64,000 nt of DNA from JAEZBP01 sp963832725. GTDB lineage: Bacteria > Myxococcota_A > Polyangia > Polyangiales > Sandaracinaceae. Below are positions 40,477-49,278 of the stretch, one piece after another. Below the pieces are notes generated by a model. The model worked only from the letters and a program-made list of their open reading frames with translations. It ran no database searches and was not told where the DNA came from. Where the stretch lies: NCBI GenBank assembly GCA_963832725.1, contig CAWHVG010000001.1, positions 186,001 through 250,000 on the forward strand. The letters run 5' to 3'. Both the position numbers and the translations under genes were made by a program. Positions within the stretch are counted from its first letter, which is position 1; every line of letters starts with the position of its first letter.

Positions 40477-40610
40477 GTACCGGCGTTCCGGAGCCCGAGG
40501 GTTGGGCTCTGTGGGCCTCAGCGAGACGGCCGGTACGTCTGGAGCTCCGAGCGAAGTGGGGGTCCGTGCCACACGCACGAATCCCCGACGGTGCTCGGGG
40601 CCGGGGATAC
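40477..40610 (-). promoter_or_regulatory. structured leader element, copy A (upstream of miaB)
   Basis: Non-coding element of 134 bases, homologous to copy B at 51905-52047. Read on the minus strand it starts GTATCCCCG, then pairs 40593-40601 with 40544-40552 (8 of 9 pairs). Inside that is a hairpin GGGG...CCCC topped by CGTGC-GTGTG-GCACG. A second domain is closed by GTACCGGC / GCCGGTAC (40529-40536 with 40477-40484) and contains CAGAGCCC and a GAGCCC/GGGCTC hairpin. It ends 17 bases before the miaB ATG, in the intergenic space after the CoxE-type gene. A cis-acting RNA is inferred; a mobile palindromic element is the alternative. Confidence 0.65.
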
Positions 40611-40643
40611 TAAGCCACGGTCGGCAGACCGGCAAACCGGGGA

Positions 40644-42059
40644 TTAGCGGCTGACGACGCTGGCCAGGCGGTCGATGGCGCGGCGGAGATTGGCGAGGCT
40701 GCTGACCGGGGCGGTGAAGGCGCACCAGGGCGCGTAGCACCGCATCTCGCTGTCGCCGAAGCCCCACGAGGCGCGCGGCTCGGGGTTGAGCCAGAGGACG
40801 CGGGCCACCCGCCGCGCGACCTCGGCCAGCGCCTCTTCGTTGGGGTCGAGGTGGTTGTTCCGGGCGTCGCCGAGGATGAGAACGGTGGTCTTGCGGCCGA
40901 AGGTCGAGAGGTGCTCCGCCGCGAGCTGGCCGAGGACGTGGCCGTAGTCGCTGTTGGCGGCGACGCTGATGACCTCGCCCTCGAACGCGCGAGTGACGGC
41001 CTCCTCGACCGGGTAGGCGTCGAAGAGCGGGGTGGCCTCGCCGAGATCGCGGACGAAGACGAACGAGCGCGTCCGCTTGAAGGCCTGCTGCATGGCGTGG
41101 ACGAGCACCAGCAAGAAGCGGGCGGAGGCGCGGACGGAGTCCGAGACGTCGCAGAGGACGACCAGCTCGGGGCGCTCCCTTCGCCGCCTTCGCATGACGG
41201 TGCGGAAGGGGACGCCGCCGCTTCGGAGCGATGCGCGCAGGGTGGCCCGCACGTCGAGCTTGCCGCGGCGGGCGCGGCGGCGCTGGCGCTCCATCCGATC
41301 GCGCAGCGCACGGCCGAGGCGCCGGACCTCGCGGGTGACCTGATCGATCTCGTCCCGGCTGAGGGCGGCCAACGCCTCGCGCTCCAGGCGCTCGGCGCGC
41401 TGGCGGCGGAGGCGATTGGGGTGGGCGCGCTCGAAGCTCGAGCGGACGCGGACCCGGACCTGACGCCGAAGCGCTTCGATCTGGACGGCAATGCGATCGG
41501 CCAGCGCCTCGCCTTCATCGCCCATCGCGTCGGCCAGCGCCGCGCGGAGAGGGCCGAGATCGCGCTGCATCCCCTCGACGTCGAGCGCTTCGAGCGCCCG
41601 GACCGAGAAGAGGCCGACCTGCATCATGTTCTGCATGTCCTGCACGCCGGCGTCGCGCATCGCGGCCTCGATCCGCCGCTCCAGCTCGGCGCCGCCCTGC
41701 ATCAGCGCGGCCATCCCGCCGCCGGCGCCCGCGCCCTGCTGCGCCGCTTCGATCCGGCGCATCAGCTCGGACAGCGCCTGCTCGCTCATGCCCTCGGCGC
41801 GAAGCCGAGGCGCCAGGCCGAGCGCGCCCGCCTGGTCGCGAGCGAAGAAGGCGTCGAAGGCGCGATCGAACGCGGGCCGATCCTCCTCGCGCTTGACCAA
41901 CGAGGCGGCCAGCGCCGTGCGCAGATCATCCTTGCGGTCGAGCCCGACGGCAGCCGCCGCCCGCATGGCGTCCATCGACTCGGCCGGCGAGATGCGCACG
42001 CCCGCCCGGCGCGCCACCCGTACGAGCTCGAGGAGGACGGCATCGAAACCGGCGTCCAT
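40644..42059 (-). CDS. CoxE-type VWA protein
   Basis: Cytoplasmic protein of 471 residues with an N-terminal helical region (MDAGFDAVLLELVRVARRAG), a Gln/Ala-rich and Arg-rich middle (ERQRRRARRGKLDVRATLRA), and a C-terminal VWA_CoxE domain with the metal site LVVLCDVSDSVRASARF. Proteins of this family work with a MoxR-type AAA+ ATPase to mature metalloenzymes or remodel complexes; none is visible in this window. It is followed at 40477 by the structured element and miaB. The reading frame is intact. Confidence 0.85.
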   Translation of the reverse strand: MDAGFDAVLLELVRVARRAGVRISPAESMDAMRAAAAVGLDRKDDLRTALAASLVKREEDRPAFDRAFDAFFARDQAGALGLAPRLRAEGMSEQALSELMRRIEAAQQGAGAGGGMAALMQGGAELERRIEAAMRDAGVQDMQNMMQVGLFSVRALEALDVEGMQRDLGPLRAALADAMGDEGEALADRIAVQIEALRRQVRVRVRSSFERAHPNRLRRQRAERLEREALAALSRDEIDQVTREVRRLGRALRDRMERQRRRARRGKLDVRATLRASLRSGGVPFRTVMRRRRRERPELVVLCDVSDSVRASARFLLVLVHAMQQAFKRTRSFVFVRDLGEATPLFDAYPVEEAVTRAFEGEVISVAANSDYGHVLGQLAAEHLSTFGRKTTVLILGDARNNHLDPNEEALAEVARRVARVLWLNPEPRASWGFGDSEMRCYAPWCAFTAPVSSLANLRRAIDRLASVVSR

Positions 42060-42062
42060 CGC

Positions 42063-42179
42063 TCAGCGCTCCGTCCGAGGGGCAGAGAACATCGGCGCGG
42101 GAGCCGCGGGAGCGCGGGAGGCCAAGTCGGGACCGTAGTGCATCGCGTGCTCAGAGTGCCATTCGGGGGCGAAGGACAT
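42063..42179 (-). CDS. possible small protein upstream of the CoxE-type gene
   Basis: A 38-residue frame, MSFAPEWHSEHAMHYGPDLA to APMFSAPRTER, ending three bases before the CoxE-type start; an in-frame GTG at 42224 would add 15 residues. The His/Met/Pro/Trp-rich composition does not look like GC-bias noise, but there is no ribosome site and no homology I can name. The remaining gap to 42415 (about 235 bases) shows no gene. Confidence 0.3.
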   Translation of the reverse strand: MSFAPEWHSEHAMHYGPDLASRAPAAPAPMFSAPRTER

Positions 42180-42415
42180 CGGTGCGGACGCCGCCGGTTC
42201 GCGCGAGAACACGAGGGCGGACACGGTCCGGTCCGAGCGTCGCGAAGTGAGGTCGTCCAAGGGAAGGCTCGAGGGGTGTCGACAAATCGAGCCGAGCACC
42301 GCAATCGAGCCGCGTCCAGCGTCGAGGCGCCGAGAGGAGTCGTGCGAACGCACGGCGACGACGGCCGATGGGCGCGGCACGGCCGCGGGGCAACGGGAGA
42401 TTTTTCGACACACCT

Positions 42416-42973
42416 TCAGGGCGCGGGCTGGGCGAGGAGCTGCGAGACCAGGCCCTCGAGGCGCGACATGCTGCTGCCGTCGACGCCGATGAGCACATCG
42501 CGGACCTGCCCGCTCCGGTCGAGCACCACGAGGGTCGGGATGGCCCGCACGCCGTAGCGCTGCATGGTGCCGCCCACGTCGCGGGCGATGGTGTAGTCGA
42601 CGGGGACGCGGGCGAGGTGGCGGCGGATGGCCGTCTCGTTCTCGGACGACATGCCGACGACGCTCAGCCCCTGGCCGCGGTGGCGGCGGTAGAGCGCGTC
42701 GAGCGCCGGCATGACGGCGCGGCAGGGGCCGCACCAGGTCGCCCAGAAGTCGAGGATGACGACGTGGCCGTTCAAGCCGCCGAGGGTCACCGATTCGTTG
42801 CCCTGGATGCGGTCGAGCGCGAGCGGCGGCGGGGCCTGCCCGACCGTCAGCCCACCGCCCCGACGGGTGCGTCCAGGCGGATTGCCAGGTGCCGCGTGAG
42901 CCGGCGGCGACATCGTCGCCCCCGCCAGCACGACCGCCGCCAGAAGAGCTCCCACACCGCCTCGTCGAGCCAT
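42416..42973 (-). CDS. TlpA/ResA-type thiol-disulfide oxidoreductase
   Basis: Periplasmic thioredoxin-fold protein of about 185 residues. The signal peptide from ATG 42973 is MARRGGVGALLAAVVLAGAT followed by an Ala-rich cleavage region. The redox motif is DFWATWCGPCRAVMPALDAL (CGPC), with the cis-Pro at VRAIPTLVVLDRSG. This class keeps cysteines of c-type cytochromes or other envelope proteins reduced. ATG 42979 is an alternative start, and neither has a good ribosome site. It sits downstream of a PilZ gene, 64 bases away, and may share its transcript. Confidence 0.88.
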   Translation of the reverse strand: MARRGGVGALLAAVVLAGATMSPPAHAAPGNPPGRTRRGGGLTVGQAPPPLALDRIQGNESVTLGGLNGHVVILDFWATWCGPCRAVMPALDALYRRHRGQGLSVVGMSSENETAIRRHLARVPVDYTIARDVGGTMQRYGVRAIPTLVVLDRSGQVRDVLIGVDGSSMSRLEGLVSQLLAQPAP

Positions 42974-43037
42974 GATCATCACTTTAGTGTCCGATACGCG
43001 TCGCAGCACTCGGAGACGTTCGAACCGAGAGCCCGAT

Positions 43038-43370
43038 TCAAAGGCGCTCTTCGCCGTGCGCCTCGAGCAGGCCCTCGAGCTCCGGCTGCGGCTCGTCGAA
43101 CTGCACCGCCATCCGGAAGCGCCAGGGGCCGTGCTCGTCGTCGTTCTCCTCGACGCGGAGGATCTGGGCCGCGATGGAACGCGCTTCGTCGCTCTCGGCG
43201 ACCCGAAAGCGCAGCTGAACGCGGACGCCGACCTCGAGCCGTCCCGGACAGGCCATGGCCAGCCCCGAAGCGCTCACGTCGTAGGTGATCGCGGTGCCCT
43301 CGTCCCCGTCGTCGGTGACCACCGTCATGGGGAACCAGATGCGGTAACGATCGTTCGCGCGGCGCTCCAT
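43038..43370 (-). CDS. PilZ-domain protein
   Basis: A 110-residue single-domain PilZ protein, likely a c-di-GMP receptor. The N-terminal RxxxR motif is ERRANDRYRIWFP and the second c-di-GMP contact is TYDVSASGLAMAC (DxSxxG); the beta-barrel strands (GVRVQLRFRV, RFRMAVQFDEP) follow. No output domain is attached, as is common in myxobacteria, where stand-alone PilZ proteins are many. It is divergent from the ABC exporter at 43543. Confidence 0.9.
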   Translation of the reverse strand: MERRANDRYRIWFPMTVVTDDGDEGTAITYDVSASGLAMACPGRLEVGVRVQLRFRVAESDEARSIAAQILRVEENDDEHGPWRFRMAVQFDEPQPELEGLLEAHGEERL

Positions 43371-43542
43371 CCAAAGAGCGTACGGCGCGGCGCGTTACGG
43401 AAGCAACGGCGACCCCTCGTATCCCGAGCCGGAGGGGCGAGCGCGATCCTGGCCATGGGCCCCTCCCGGACGGTGCCACACGCGCGGGGACGACTCTGCC
43501 GGGCTGGCCATTCGGCCGCGCCGGCTCCACAGTAGCCTCCGA

Positions 43543-45384
43543 ATGAGCGCTCGGACCGAGGCGCTGCCGAGCGCAGACGAGGCACGGGAGCAGGCCGGGG
43601 CGGTGGTCCTGGACGCTGGCGACGAGGCGTCACCGCCGAAGCCGGCGAGGGGCGTGCGGCGGCTCTTGCGGCTCACGGAGGTGCTCCGGCCCCACCTCGG
43701 GCGCTTCCTGCTGGCCACGGCCTGCCTGGTCGGTGGCTCGCTGATCGGGCTGACCTACCCGCAGGCGGTCCGCTACGCGATCGATCAGGGCGTGCGCGCC
43801 GGCTCGATGGAGCTGCTCGACCGGATGGTGCTCGGACTGCTCGGGCTCTTCGTCGTGCACGCCGGGCTGACCTGGCTGCGCCACTACCTGATGGCCTGGC
43901 TCGGCGAGCGGGCGGTGGCGCAGCTCCGGCGGCGGGTGTTCTCGCGCATCCTCGGGCTCGAGCCGGCCTGGTTCCATGCGCGTTCGAGCGGGGAGCTGGT
44001 CAGCCGGCTGGCCGCCGACGTGGCCGTGGTCGAATCGGTGGTCGGCACCGAGCTGAGCATGGCCCTGCGCAACGCGCTGACGGTCACCGGCGGCATCGGC
44101 CTGCTCTTCTTCGAGAACGCGAAGCTGGCGATGCTGATGCTCGGCGTGGTGCCGCCCTTGGCGATCGGCGTGGTGCTCATCGGCCGGCGGATCCGCGAGC
44201 GGAGCCGGGCGGTGCAGGACCGGTTGGCGGAGGCCAGCGCGCGGGTGCAGGAGGCCGTCGGCGCCATCGAGACGGTGCAGGCGTTCGGCCGCGAGGACGA
44301 CGAGGCGGCGCGCTACGGGCGCGGGGTGGAGGCGGCGTTCGAGGCGGCGCGGCGCCTGGCCATCTGGCGCGGCGCGTTCATGGCCACGGCGACCTTCTCC
44401 GGGTTCGCGGCCATCGCGCTCATCGTGTGGGCCGGCGGCCGCGCGGTGGCCCAGGGCGAGATGAGCGGCGGGGATCTGGCCGCGTTCATGCTCTACACGA
44501 CGATGGTCGCGGTGGCGCTCGGCAGCCTGGCCTCGCTGTGGAGCTCGCTCCAGCGCGCGGCGGGCGCCACCGACCGGCTCTTCGAGATCGCCGACACGGT
44601 GCCGGTCATCCGCGATCCCGCGAATCCGACGCGGCTTCCCTCCATCCGCGGCGAGGTGTGCTTCGAGCAGGTCGAGCACCGCTACCCGACGCGGCCGGAC
44701 GTGGCCGTGCTGCGCGGGGTCGATCTGACGCTGCGGCCCGGCGAGACGGTGGCGCTGGTCGGGCGGAGCGGCAGCGGGAAGTCGACGATGGCCAAGCTGG
44801 TGCCGCGCTTCTTCGATCCGGTCGCCGGTCGGGTCCTCCTCGACGGCGTGGACGTGCGGCGGCTCTCGCTCGCGGAGCTGCGGGCGGCGATCGCGACGGT
44901 GTCGCAGGAGCCGGTGCTCTTCTCGGGGACGCTGGCGGAGAACATCGCCTATGGCTGCCCGGGCGCGTCCCGCGAAGCCGTCGAGCGCGCCGCCCGCGCC
45001 GCCCACCTGGGCGAGCTGCTCGATACGCTGCCGGAAGGACTGGAGACGAAGGTGGGCGAGCGCGGGGTGCAGCTCTCCGGCGGTCAAAGGCAGCGGGTGG
45101 CCATCGCGCGGGCGATGCTGGCCGACCCCAAGGTGCTGATCCTCGACGAGGCGACCAGCCACCTCGACGCGGAGAGCGAGTCGGCGGTGCAGGCGGCGCT
45201 CGACGCGCTGCTGCGAGGCCGGACGGCGCTGGTCATCGCGCACCGGCTGAGCACCGTGCGGCAAGCGGACCGCATCTTGGTGCTCGACGAGGGACGCATC
45301 GTCGAGGAGGGCGGGCACGACGCCCTGATGGCCAACGACGGGCTCTACCGTCGCCTCGTCGAGCTCTCGCTGCTCGAGCGCTGA
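43543..45384 (+). CDS. ABC exporter, fused membrane and ATPase domains (MsbA-like)
   Basis: A 613-residue half-transporter, active as a homodimer in the inner membrane. Six transmembrane segments occupy about residues 50-340 (FLLATACLVGGSLIGLTYPQ, MVLGLLGLFVVHAGLTWL). The nucleotide-binding domain has Walker A VGRSGSGKST, Q-loop SQEPVLFSGTL, signature LSGGQRQRVAIARAML, Walker B VLILDEATSHLD and the switch His in VIAHRLSTV. The membrane domain is of the lipid/drug exporter type (MsbA/BmrA), but the substrate is unknown. The reading frame is unbroken. Confidence 0.92.
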   Translation: MSARTEALPSADEAREQAGAVVLDAGDEASPPKPARGVRRLLRLTEVLRPHLGRFLLATACLVGGSLIGLTYPQAVRYAIDQGVRAGSMELLDRMVLGLLGLFVVHAGLTWLRHYLMAWLGERAVAQLRRRVFSRILGLEPAWFHARSSGELVSRLAADVAVVESVVGTELSMALRNALTVTGGIGLLFFENAKLAMLMLGVVPPLAIGVVLIGRRIRERSRAVQDRLAEASARVQEAVGAIETVQAFGREDDEAARYGRGVEAAFEAARRLAIWRGAFMATATFSGFAAIALIVWAGGRAVAQGEMSGGDLAAFMLYTTMVAVALGSLASLWSSLQRAAGATDRLFEIADTVPVIRDPANPTRLPSIRGEVCFEQVEHRYPTRPDVAVLRGVDLTLRPGETVALVGRSGSGKSTMAKLVPRFFDPVAGRVLLDGVDVRRLSLAELRAAIATVSQEPVLFSGTLAENIAYGCPGASREAVERAARAAHLGELLDTLPEGLETKVGERGVQLSGGQRQRVAIARAMLADPKVLILDEATSHLDAESESAVQAALDALLRGRTALVIAHRLSTVRQADRILVLDEGRIVEEGGHDALMANDGLYRRLVELSLLER

Positions 45385-45614
45385 CCGGCGCCGGAGACGC
45401 GGGCGATACTTCCGTCTTCCTGCGGTGAGCGCCGGGTCGAGGAGAATGGATGTAGCGCTCGCGACGTCACAGCAGTCCGATGAAGAACCTCGCTCCTCGG
45501 CTTCTGGACCTCGACGGACTGCTACGCGTGCACGGCCGAGAACTCGGTGTATCCATGGTGGATTCAGCAACCGCGAATACGCTCGACCGGAGCCAACGCC
45601 GCGCCGGAGGACCG

Positions 45615-46628
45615 ATGAACACCTCGCCCCATCGATGGCTCGCCGCGCTCGCGCTCTTCGCGCTCGCCGGCTGCGGCGGCTCGAGCGCCGCGACGGAGAC
45701 GACGCCCGCGCCGCAGGCCAGCGCCGGCGGCGAGGCCGAGCCCGCCCCGCCGCCGCGACCGACCGGCCCGCCCGCCAGCTACGCGGACGACGCGCACGTC
45801 GTGGTCCGCATCGACATGCAGTCCGTGCGCGATTCCACCCTGGCGAACGACATCGGCTCGCTCGTCCGCGGCTACCCCACCTGGCGCGACTTGCTCGGCA
45901 GCTCGGGCATCGATCCGGTGCGCGACTTCGACCGCGTGCTCGTCGCCGCCCCCGCGCTGGTCTCCGATCACGCGATGATCCTCGTCCGCCACCACCTCGG
46001 CAACGCGCGCATCCGCGAGGCCGTGCTCTCCATGTCCGTCGATCAGGGTGAGCGACCCGAGTGGCGCGAGGTCGAGGGCTTCTCCGTCGTGGACTGGCCG
46101 GCCGAGACCCGGGTGCCGCGCGTCGTGGTGCTGACCGGGGAGAACGAGCTGCTCGTGACCACGCCGGACGACCTCGAGCACGCCATCGCCGTGGCGCGCG
46201 ACCAGGCGGCGCGGCGCACCTCGGGCGACGAGCTGATCGAGCCGGCCCTGCAGCTCGACGACGGCCTGATCGCGACCGTGCAGGCCGACGAAGTCGGCGA
46301 GAATGGCCGCCAGCGGATGCAGCATCCGCCCGACGCGTTCCGCGTCACCGTCCGCCACGACGGGGAGCAGGCCGACCGCGTGCTCCTCGCGGTGGAGGGG
46401 ACCTACGCCGATGATCAGCACGCCGAGGACGCGCGCCAGTACTACGTGGAGCGGCGCGACTTCTACGCCGGTCAGATGCTCGTGCGCGCCGTCGGGCTCG
46501 ACCGCCCGCTGCGCGAGGCGGACATCCAGGCCCACGGCAACACGGTGGACGTGAACGCGTCCATGACCGAAGAAGAGATCCAGCGCGTGCTCGGCCTCTT
46601 GGCGCTCGGTCAGGTCGGCGGAAGCTGA
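45615..46628 (+). CDS. lipoprotein of unknown function
   Basis: A 337-residue lipoprotein with an excellent ribosome site (GGAGG, 4 bases before ATG 45615). The signal peptide MNTSPHRWLAALALFALAGC has lipobox LAGC, followed by a Pro/Ala-rich linker. The mature domain has repeated alpha/beta segments (ADDAHVVVRIDMQSVRDSTL, RVLVAAPALVSDHAMILVRH, RVVVLTGENELLVTTPDDLE), compatible with a periplasmic or outer-membrane structural protein. No family is recognised. The 230 bases before it contain no gene. Confidence 0.75.
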   Translation: MNTSPHRWLAALALFALAGCGGSSAATETTPAPQASAGGEAEPAPPPRPTGPPASYADDAHVVVRIDMQSVRDSTLANDIGSLVRGYPTWRDLLGSSGIDPVRDFDRVLVAAPALVSDHAMILVRHHLGNARIREAVLSMSVDQGERPEWREVEGFSVVDWPAETRVPRVVVLTGENELLVTTPDDLEHAIAVARDQAARRTSGDELIEPALQLDDGLIATVQADEVGENGRQRMQHPPDAFRVTVRHDGEQADRVLLAVEGTYADDQHAEDARQYYVERRDFYAGQMLVRAVGLDRPLREADIQAHGNTVDVNASMTEEEIQRVLGLLALGQVGGS

Positions 46629-47057
46629 GCGCCGGCCGCGACATCGACTCGTAAACGGCCGTTCGGGTCGCGAGCCTCGCCGCGCTCTCCTCCGCATCCT
46701 TCACGGCGCGGAGCTCTTGCTCCAGCGCGGCCGCCACCGCCGTCGCGAGCCTCGCCGCGCTCTCCTTCGCCTCCGTCGAGCCCGTGCGTGGTCGGCCGCG
46801 CTCTCGCGCGCCGCCACACACGCCCCTGGCGGCTCCCCGTCCCGATGGCGGAGCGCGGTCCGATCTCGCGATGGGCATCGGAGGTCGTCCCCTCCGGCGG
46901 TGAGGCAGAACGCGCCGGCGGGGCGTTCACGCGCCCCGCGGCCGGGGCGTCGGTCCGTCCAGGCGCGGCGAGGCGCCGCTGGTGCGCTTCGTGAACGCTG
47001 TCCCCTTCGCGCCGCCGGCTTCCGGCTCGGGTGGGCGCACGGAGAGCGACGTCCTGG
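46629..47057. other. gap with a decayed coiled-coil-like frame on the minus strand
   Basis: No confident gene. On the minus strand (about 46645-46800) a frame reads AKESAARLATAVAAALEQEL and AEESAARLATRTAVYESMSR. This reflects a direct repeat (GCGAGCCTCGCCGCGCTCTC at about 46670 and 46746). It has no start or ribosome site and runs into the convergent lipoprotein gene, so it is a remnant or chance. Confidence 0.35.
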
Positions 47058-48515
47058 ATGGCTCGAGGGATCGGCGGGTGGGCGCTGGCGCGCTTGGGGG
47101 GCAGGGCGTCGGCGCGCCTCATCGCCGTCTTCGCGGCGGTGCTCGCTCTCGACAACGCCGACGCGGGCGCCATCGGCGCGATGGCGACCAGGCTCGAGGC
47201 CGCGTTCGGGATCGGCACGACGGACCTCGGCTTGATGCTCACCCTCTCCTCGGCGGTCGGCGCCGTCGCCACCCTGCCCTTCGGCTGGCTCGTCGACCGC
47301 GTGCATCGGACGCGGATGCTCGCGATCGCGATCCTGCTCTGGGGCGTGAGCATGAGCGTGCTCGCGTGCTCGCCCTCGTACGCTTTCCTGCTGGTGACAC
47401 GGGTCGCGGTCGGGGGCGTGATCGCCGCCGCGGGCCCCACCATCGCGTCGTTGGTCGGCGACTGGTTCGATCCCCGCCGACGCGGTCGCGTGTGGGGCGC
47501 GATCCTCTCCGGCGAGATCGTCGGCACCGGGTTCGGGTTCATCGTCGCCGGTCAGCTCGCGACCTTCTCCTGGCGCGTCGGCATGGCCAGCCTGGTGCTC
47601 CCGGCCATCGTGATCGCGTGGTGGGTCCACCGGCTCCCCGAGCCCTCCCGCGGCGGCGAGAGCAGGGTCGTGCACGGGCAGGAGTCGCTCGACGCGAGGG
47701 GCGCCTCCAGCGACACGACCGAGGACGCCGGCGAAGAGCCGGCGAGGAAGCTGGTGCAGCGCGAGGTCGAGCATCGGCACATCCGCCCGCGCGAGCACCT
47801 CGTCCTCGCCGAGGATCCCGGCGAGAAGTCGCTGTGGTGGGCGATGATCTACGTGCTCCGGATCCCCAGCAACGTCGTGCTCATCCTCGCCTCGGCCCTC
47901 GGCTACTACTTCTTCGCCGGCGCGCGCACCTTCGGCGTCCAGTTCATCGAGGGGTATTTCCAGCTCGACCACTCCGACGCCATCTGGTTGGTGCTGGTGT
48001 TGGGCGTGGGCGGGCTCGGCGGCGTGGTGCTCGGCGGCTGGCTCGGTGACCACCTGTTGGCGCGCGGGCACGTGTCCGGCCGTCCCATCGCCGCCTCGGC
48101 GGCGTACCTGACGAGCAGCGTCTTCTTCCTGATCACGCTGCTCACCCCGACGCCGGGGCTCGCCATGGTGCCCTTCCTCGTGGCGGCCCTCGCGCTCGGC
48201 GCGATGAACCCGCCGCTCGACGCCGCGCGCCTCGACATCATGCACCCGCGGATGTGGGGCCGCGCCGAGGCGGTACGCATGTTCTTCCGCCGGATGGCCC
48301 AGGCGCTCGCGCCGGTGCTCTTCGGCATCTTCGCCGGGCAGGTCTTCGGCGGTGGCCCCACGGGCCTCCGAGACGCGTTCCTGGTGATGCTGGTGCCCCT
48401 CTTCGTCAGCGGGCTGATCTCCCTGACGGCGATACGAACCTACCCGCGCGACGTCGCCACGGCCGAGGCCTACGCCGAGCGCACCGGCGACGCGCGCCGA
48501 GACGAGGACTCGTGA
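47058..48515 (+). CDS. MFS transporter
   Basis: Major facilitator superfamily protein of 485 residues with about 12 membrane segments. The first cytoplasmic loop has the family motif GWLVDRVHRTR (GxxxDRxxRR-like), and segments such as LLVTRVAVGGVIAAAGPTIA and IWLVLVLGVGGLGGVVLGGW are typical. A central 60-residue hydrophilic loop (SRGGESRVVHGQESLDARGA) separates the halves. ATG 47058 is the likely start; GTG 47031 adds nine residues. The closest named group may be the spinster-like or sugar-phosphate/organic-anion type, but the substrate is unknown. Confidence 0.85.
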   Translation: MARGIGGWALARLGGRASARLIAVFAAVLALDNADAGAIGAMATRLEAAFGIGTTDLGLMLTLSSAVGAVATLPFGWLVDRVHRTRMLAIAILLWGVSMSVLACSPSYAFLLVTRVAVGGVIAAAGPTIASLVGDWFDPRRRGRVWGAILSGEIVGTGFGFIVAGQLATFSWRVGMASLVLPAIVIAWWVHRLPEPSRGGESRVVHGQESLDARGASSDTTEDAGEEPARKLVQREVEHRHIRPREHLVLAEDPGEKSLWWAMIYVLRIPSNVVLILASALGYYFFAGARTFGVQFIEGYFQLDHSDAIWLVLVLGVGGLGGVVLGGWLGDHLLARGHVSGRPIAASAAYLTSSVFFLITLLTPTPGLAMVPFLVAALALGAMNPPLDAARLDIMHPRMWGRAEAVRMFFRRMAQALAPVLFGIFAGQVFGGGPTGLRDAFLVMLVPLFVSGLISLTAIRTYPRDVATAEAYAERTGDARRDEDS

Positions 48516-48519
48516 ACCG

Positions 48520-49251
48520 TCAGGTGTGGTGCAGGCCGGTCAGCGGCAGCACCACGATCGGCACGAAGTCGAGCGCGAAGTGCATGACGACCGGGGCCAC
48601 CAAGCTGCCGCGCCAGAGGTACACGCTCGCCAGGACCAGCCCGAGCGCGAAGACGACCACCAGCCCGGCCGAGCCCTCGTAGCCGTGACCGAGCATGAAG
48701 ACGAACGACGAGAGCAGCACCGCGAGCGGCACGTGCGCGCCGGCGTCGCGAAAGCGCAAGAGAAGGTAGCCGCGGAAGATGGTCTCCTCCGAGAGCGCCA
48801 CCACCGTCACCAACGCGGTCGCGAGCACGATCTGGGGCACGCCGTGCGGCGTCAGCTCCGCCGGTGGGCTGGAGGGGCTGCTCAGCCCGAGCCAGGTCAC
48901 CAGGAGGTTCAGCAGGATCTCCGCGAGGAAGGTGGGCACGGCCAGCACCAACCCGAGCGCGATCTCCCGCCCCACCCCGCGCGAACGCCAGCCGATCGAG
49001 CGCAGGGACTCGCCGTTCCGGCGCAGGAAGTAGAGGATCAGCGCCACCAACGCGAGATCGCGCACCATGATGCCGATCGCGGCCACCGTGAAGCCGATCT
49101 GATCCTCGCCCGGCACCACGAACGAGAGCAGCAGGCTCGGAACGATCAAGAACAGGAAGACACCGAGCTCGGCGCGCTCTTGCGAGATCCGCGTCCGAAA
49201 GAAGCCCGGCGAGCCCTCTACATCCGTGCTCACGTCATCGTCTCTAATCAC
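48520..49251 (-). CDS. CPBP-family intramembrane metalloprotease
   Basis: A 243-residue polytopic membrane protein of the CPBP (CAAX protease and bacteriocin processing, Abi) family. The catalytic signatures are SEETIFRGYLLLRF (EExxxR), FMLGHGYEG and MHFALDFVPIV, with zinc-binding Glu and His. Six to seven hydrophobic segments are seen (VFLFLIVPSLLLSFVV, LALVALILYFLRR). The GTG at 49251 starts MIRDDDVSTDVEG; a later GTG is possible. Substrates are unknown in most bacteria. It converges on the MFS gene, four bases away. Confidence 0.88.
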   Translation of the reverse strand: MIRDDDVSTDVEGSPGFFRTRISQERAELGVFLFLIVPSLLLSFVVPGEDQIGFTVAAIGIMVRDLALVALILYFLRRNGESLRSIGWRSRGVGREIALGLVLAVPTFLAEILLNLLVTWLGLSSPSSPPAELTPHGVPQIVLATALVTVVALSEETIFRGYLLLRFRDAGAHVPLAVLLSSFVFMLGHGYEGSAGLVVVFALGLVLASVYLWRGSLVAPVVMHFALDFVPIVVLPLTGLHHT

Positions 49252-49278
49252 CGACGACGGAGCGGGTACGGTTCGCGA

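Noticed and set aside
43418..43500. Possible third copy of the structured leader element, in plus orientation before the ABC exporter (starts GTATCCCG and contains GTGCCACACGC).
   Set aside because: Beyond those two short matches it does not align with copies A and B, and the stems cannot be built.
46345..46878. Minus-strand frame with repeated ESAARLAT segments.
   Set aside because: It has no ribosome site and overlaps the 3' end of a well-supported plus-strand gene. The repeat comes from a short direct DNA repeat.
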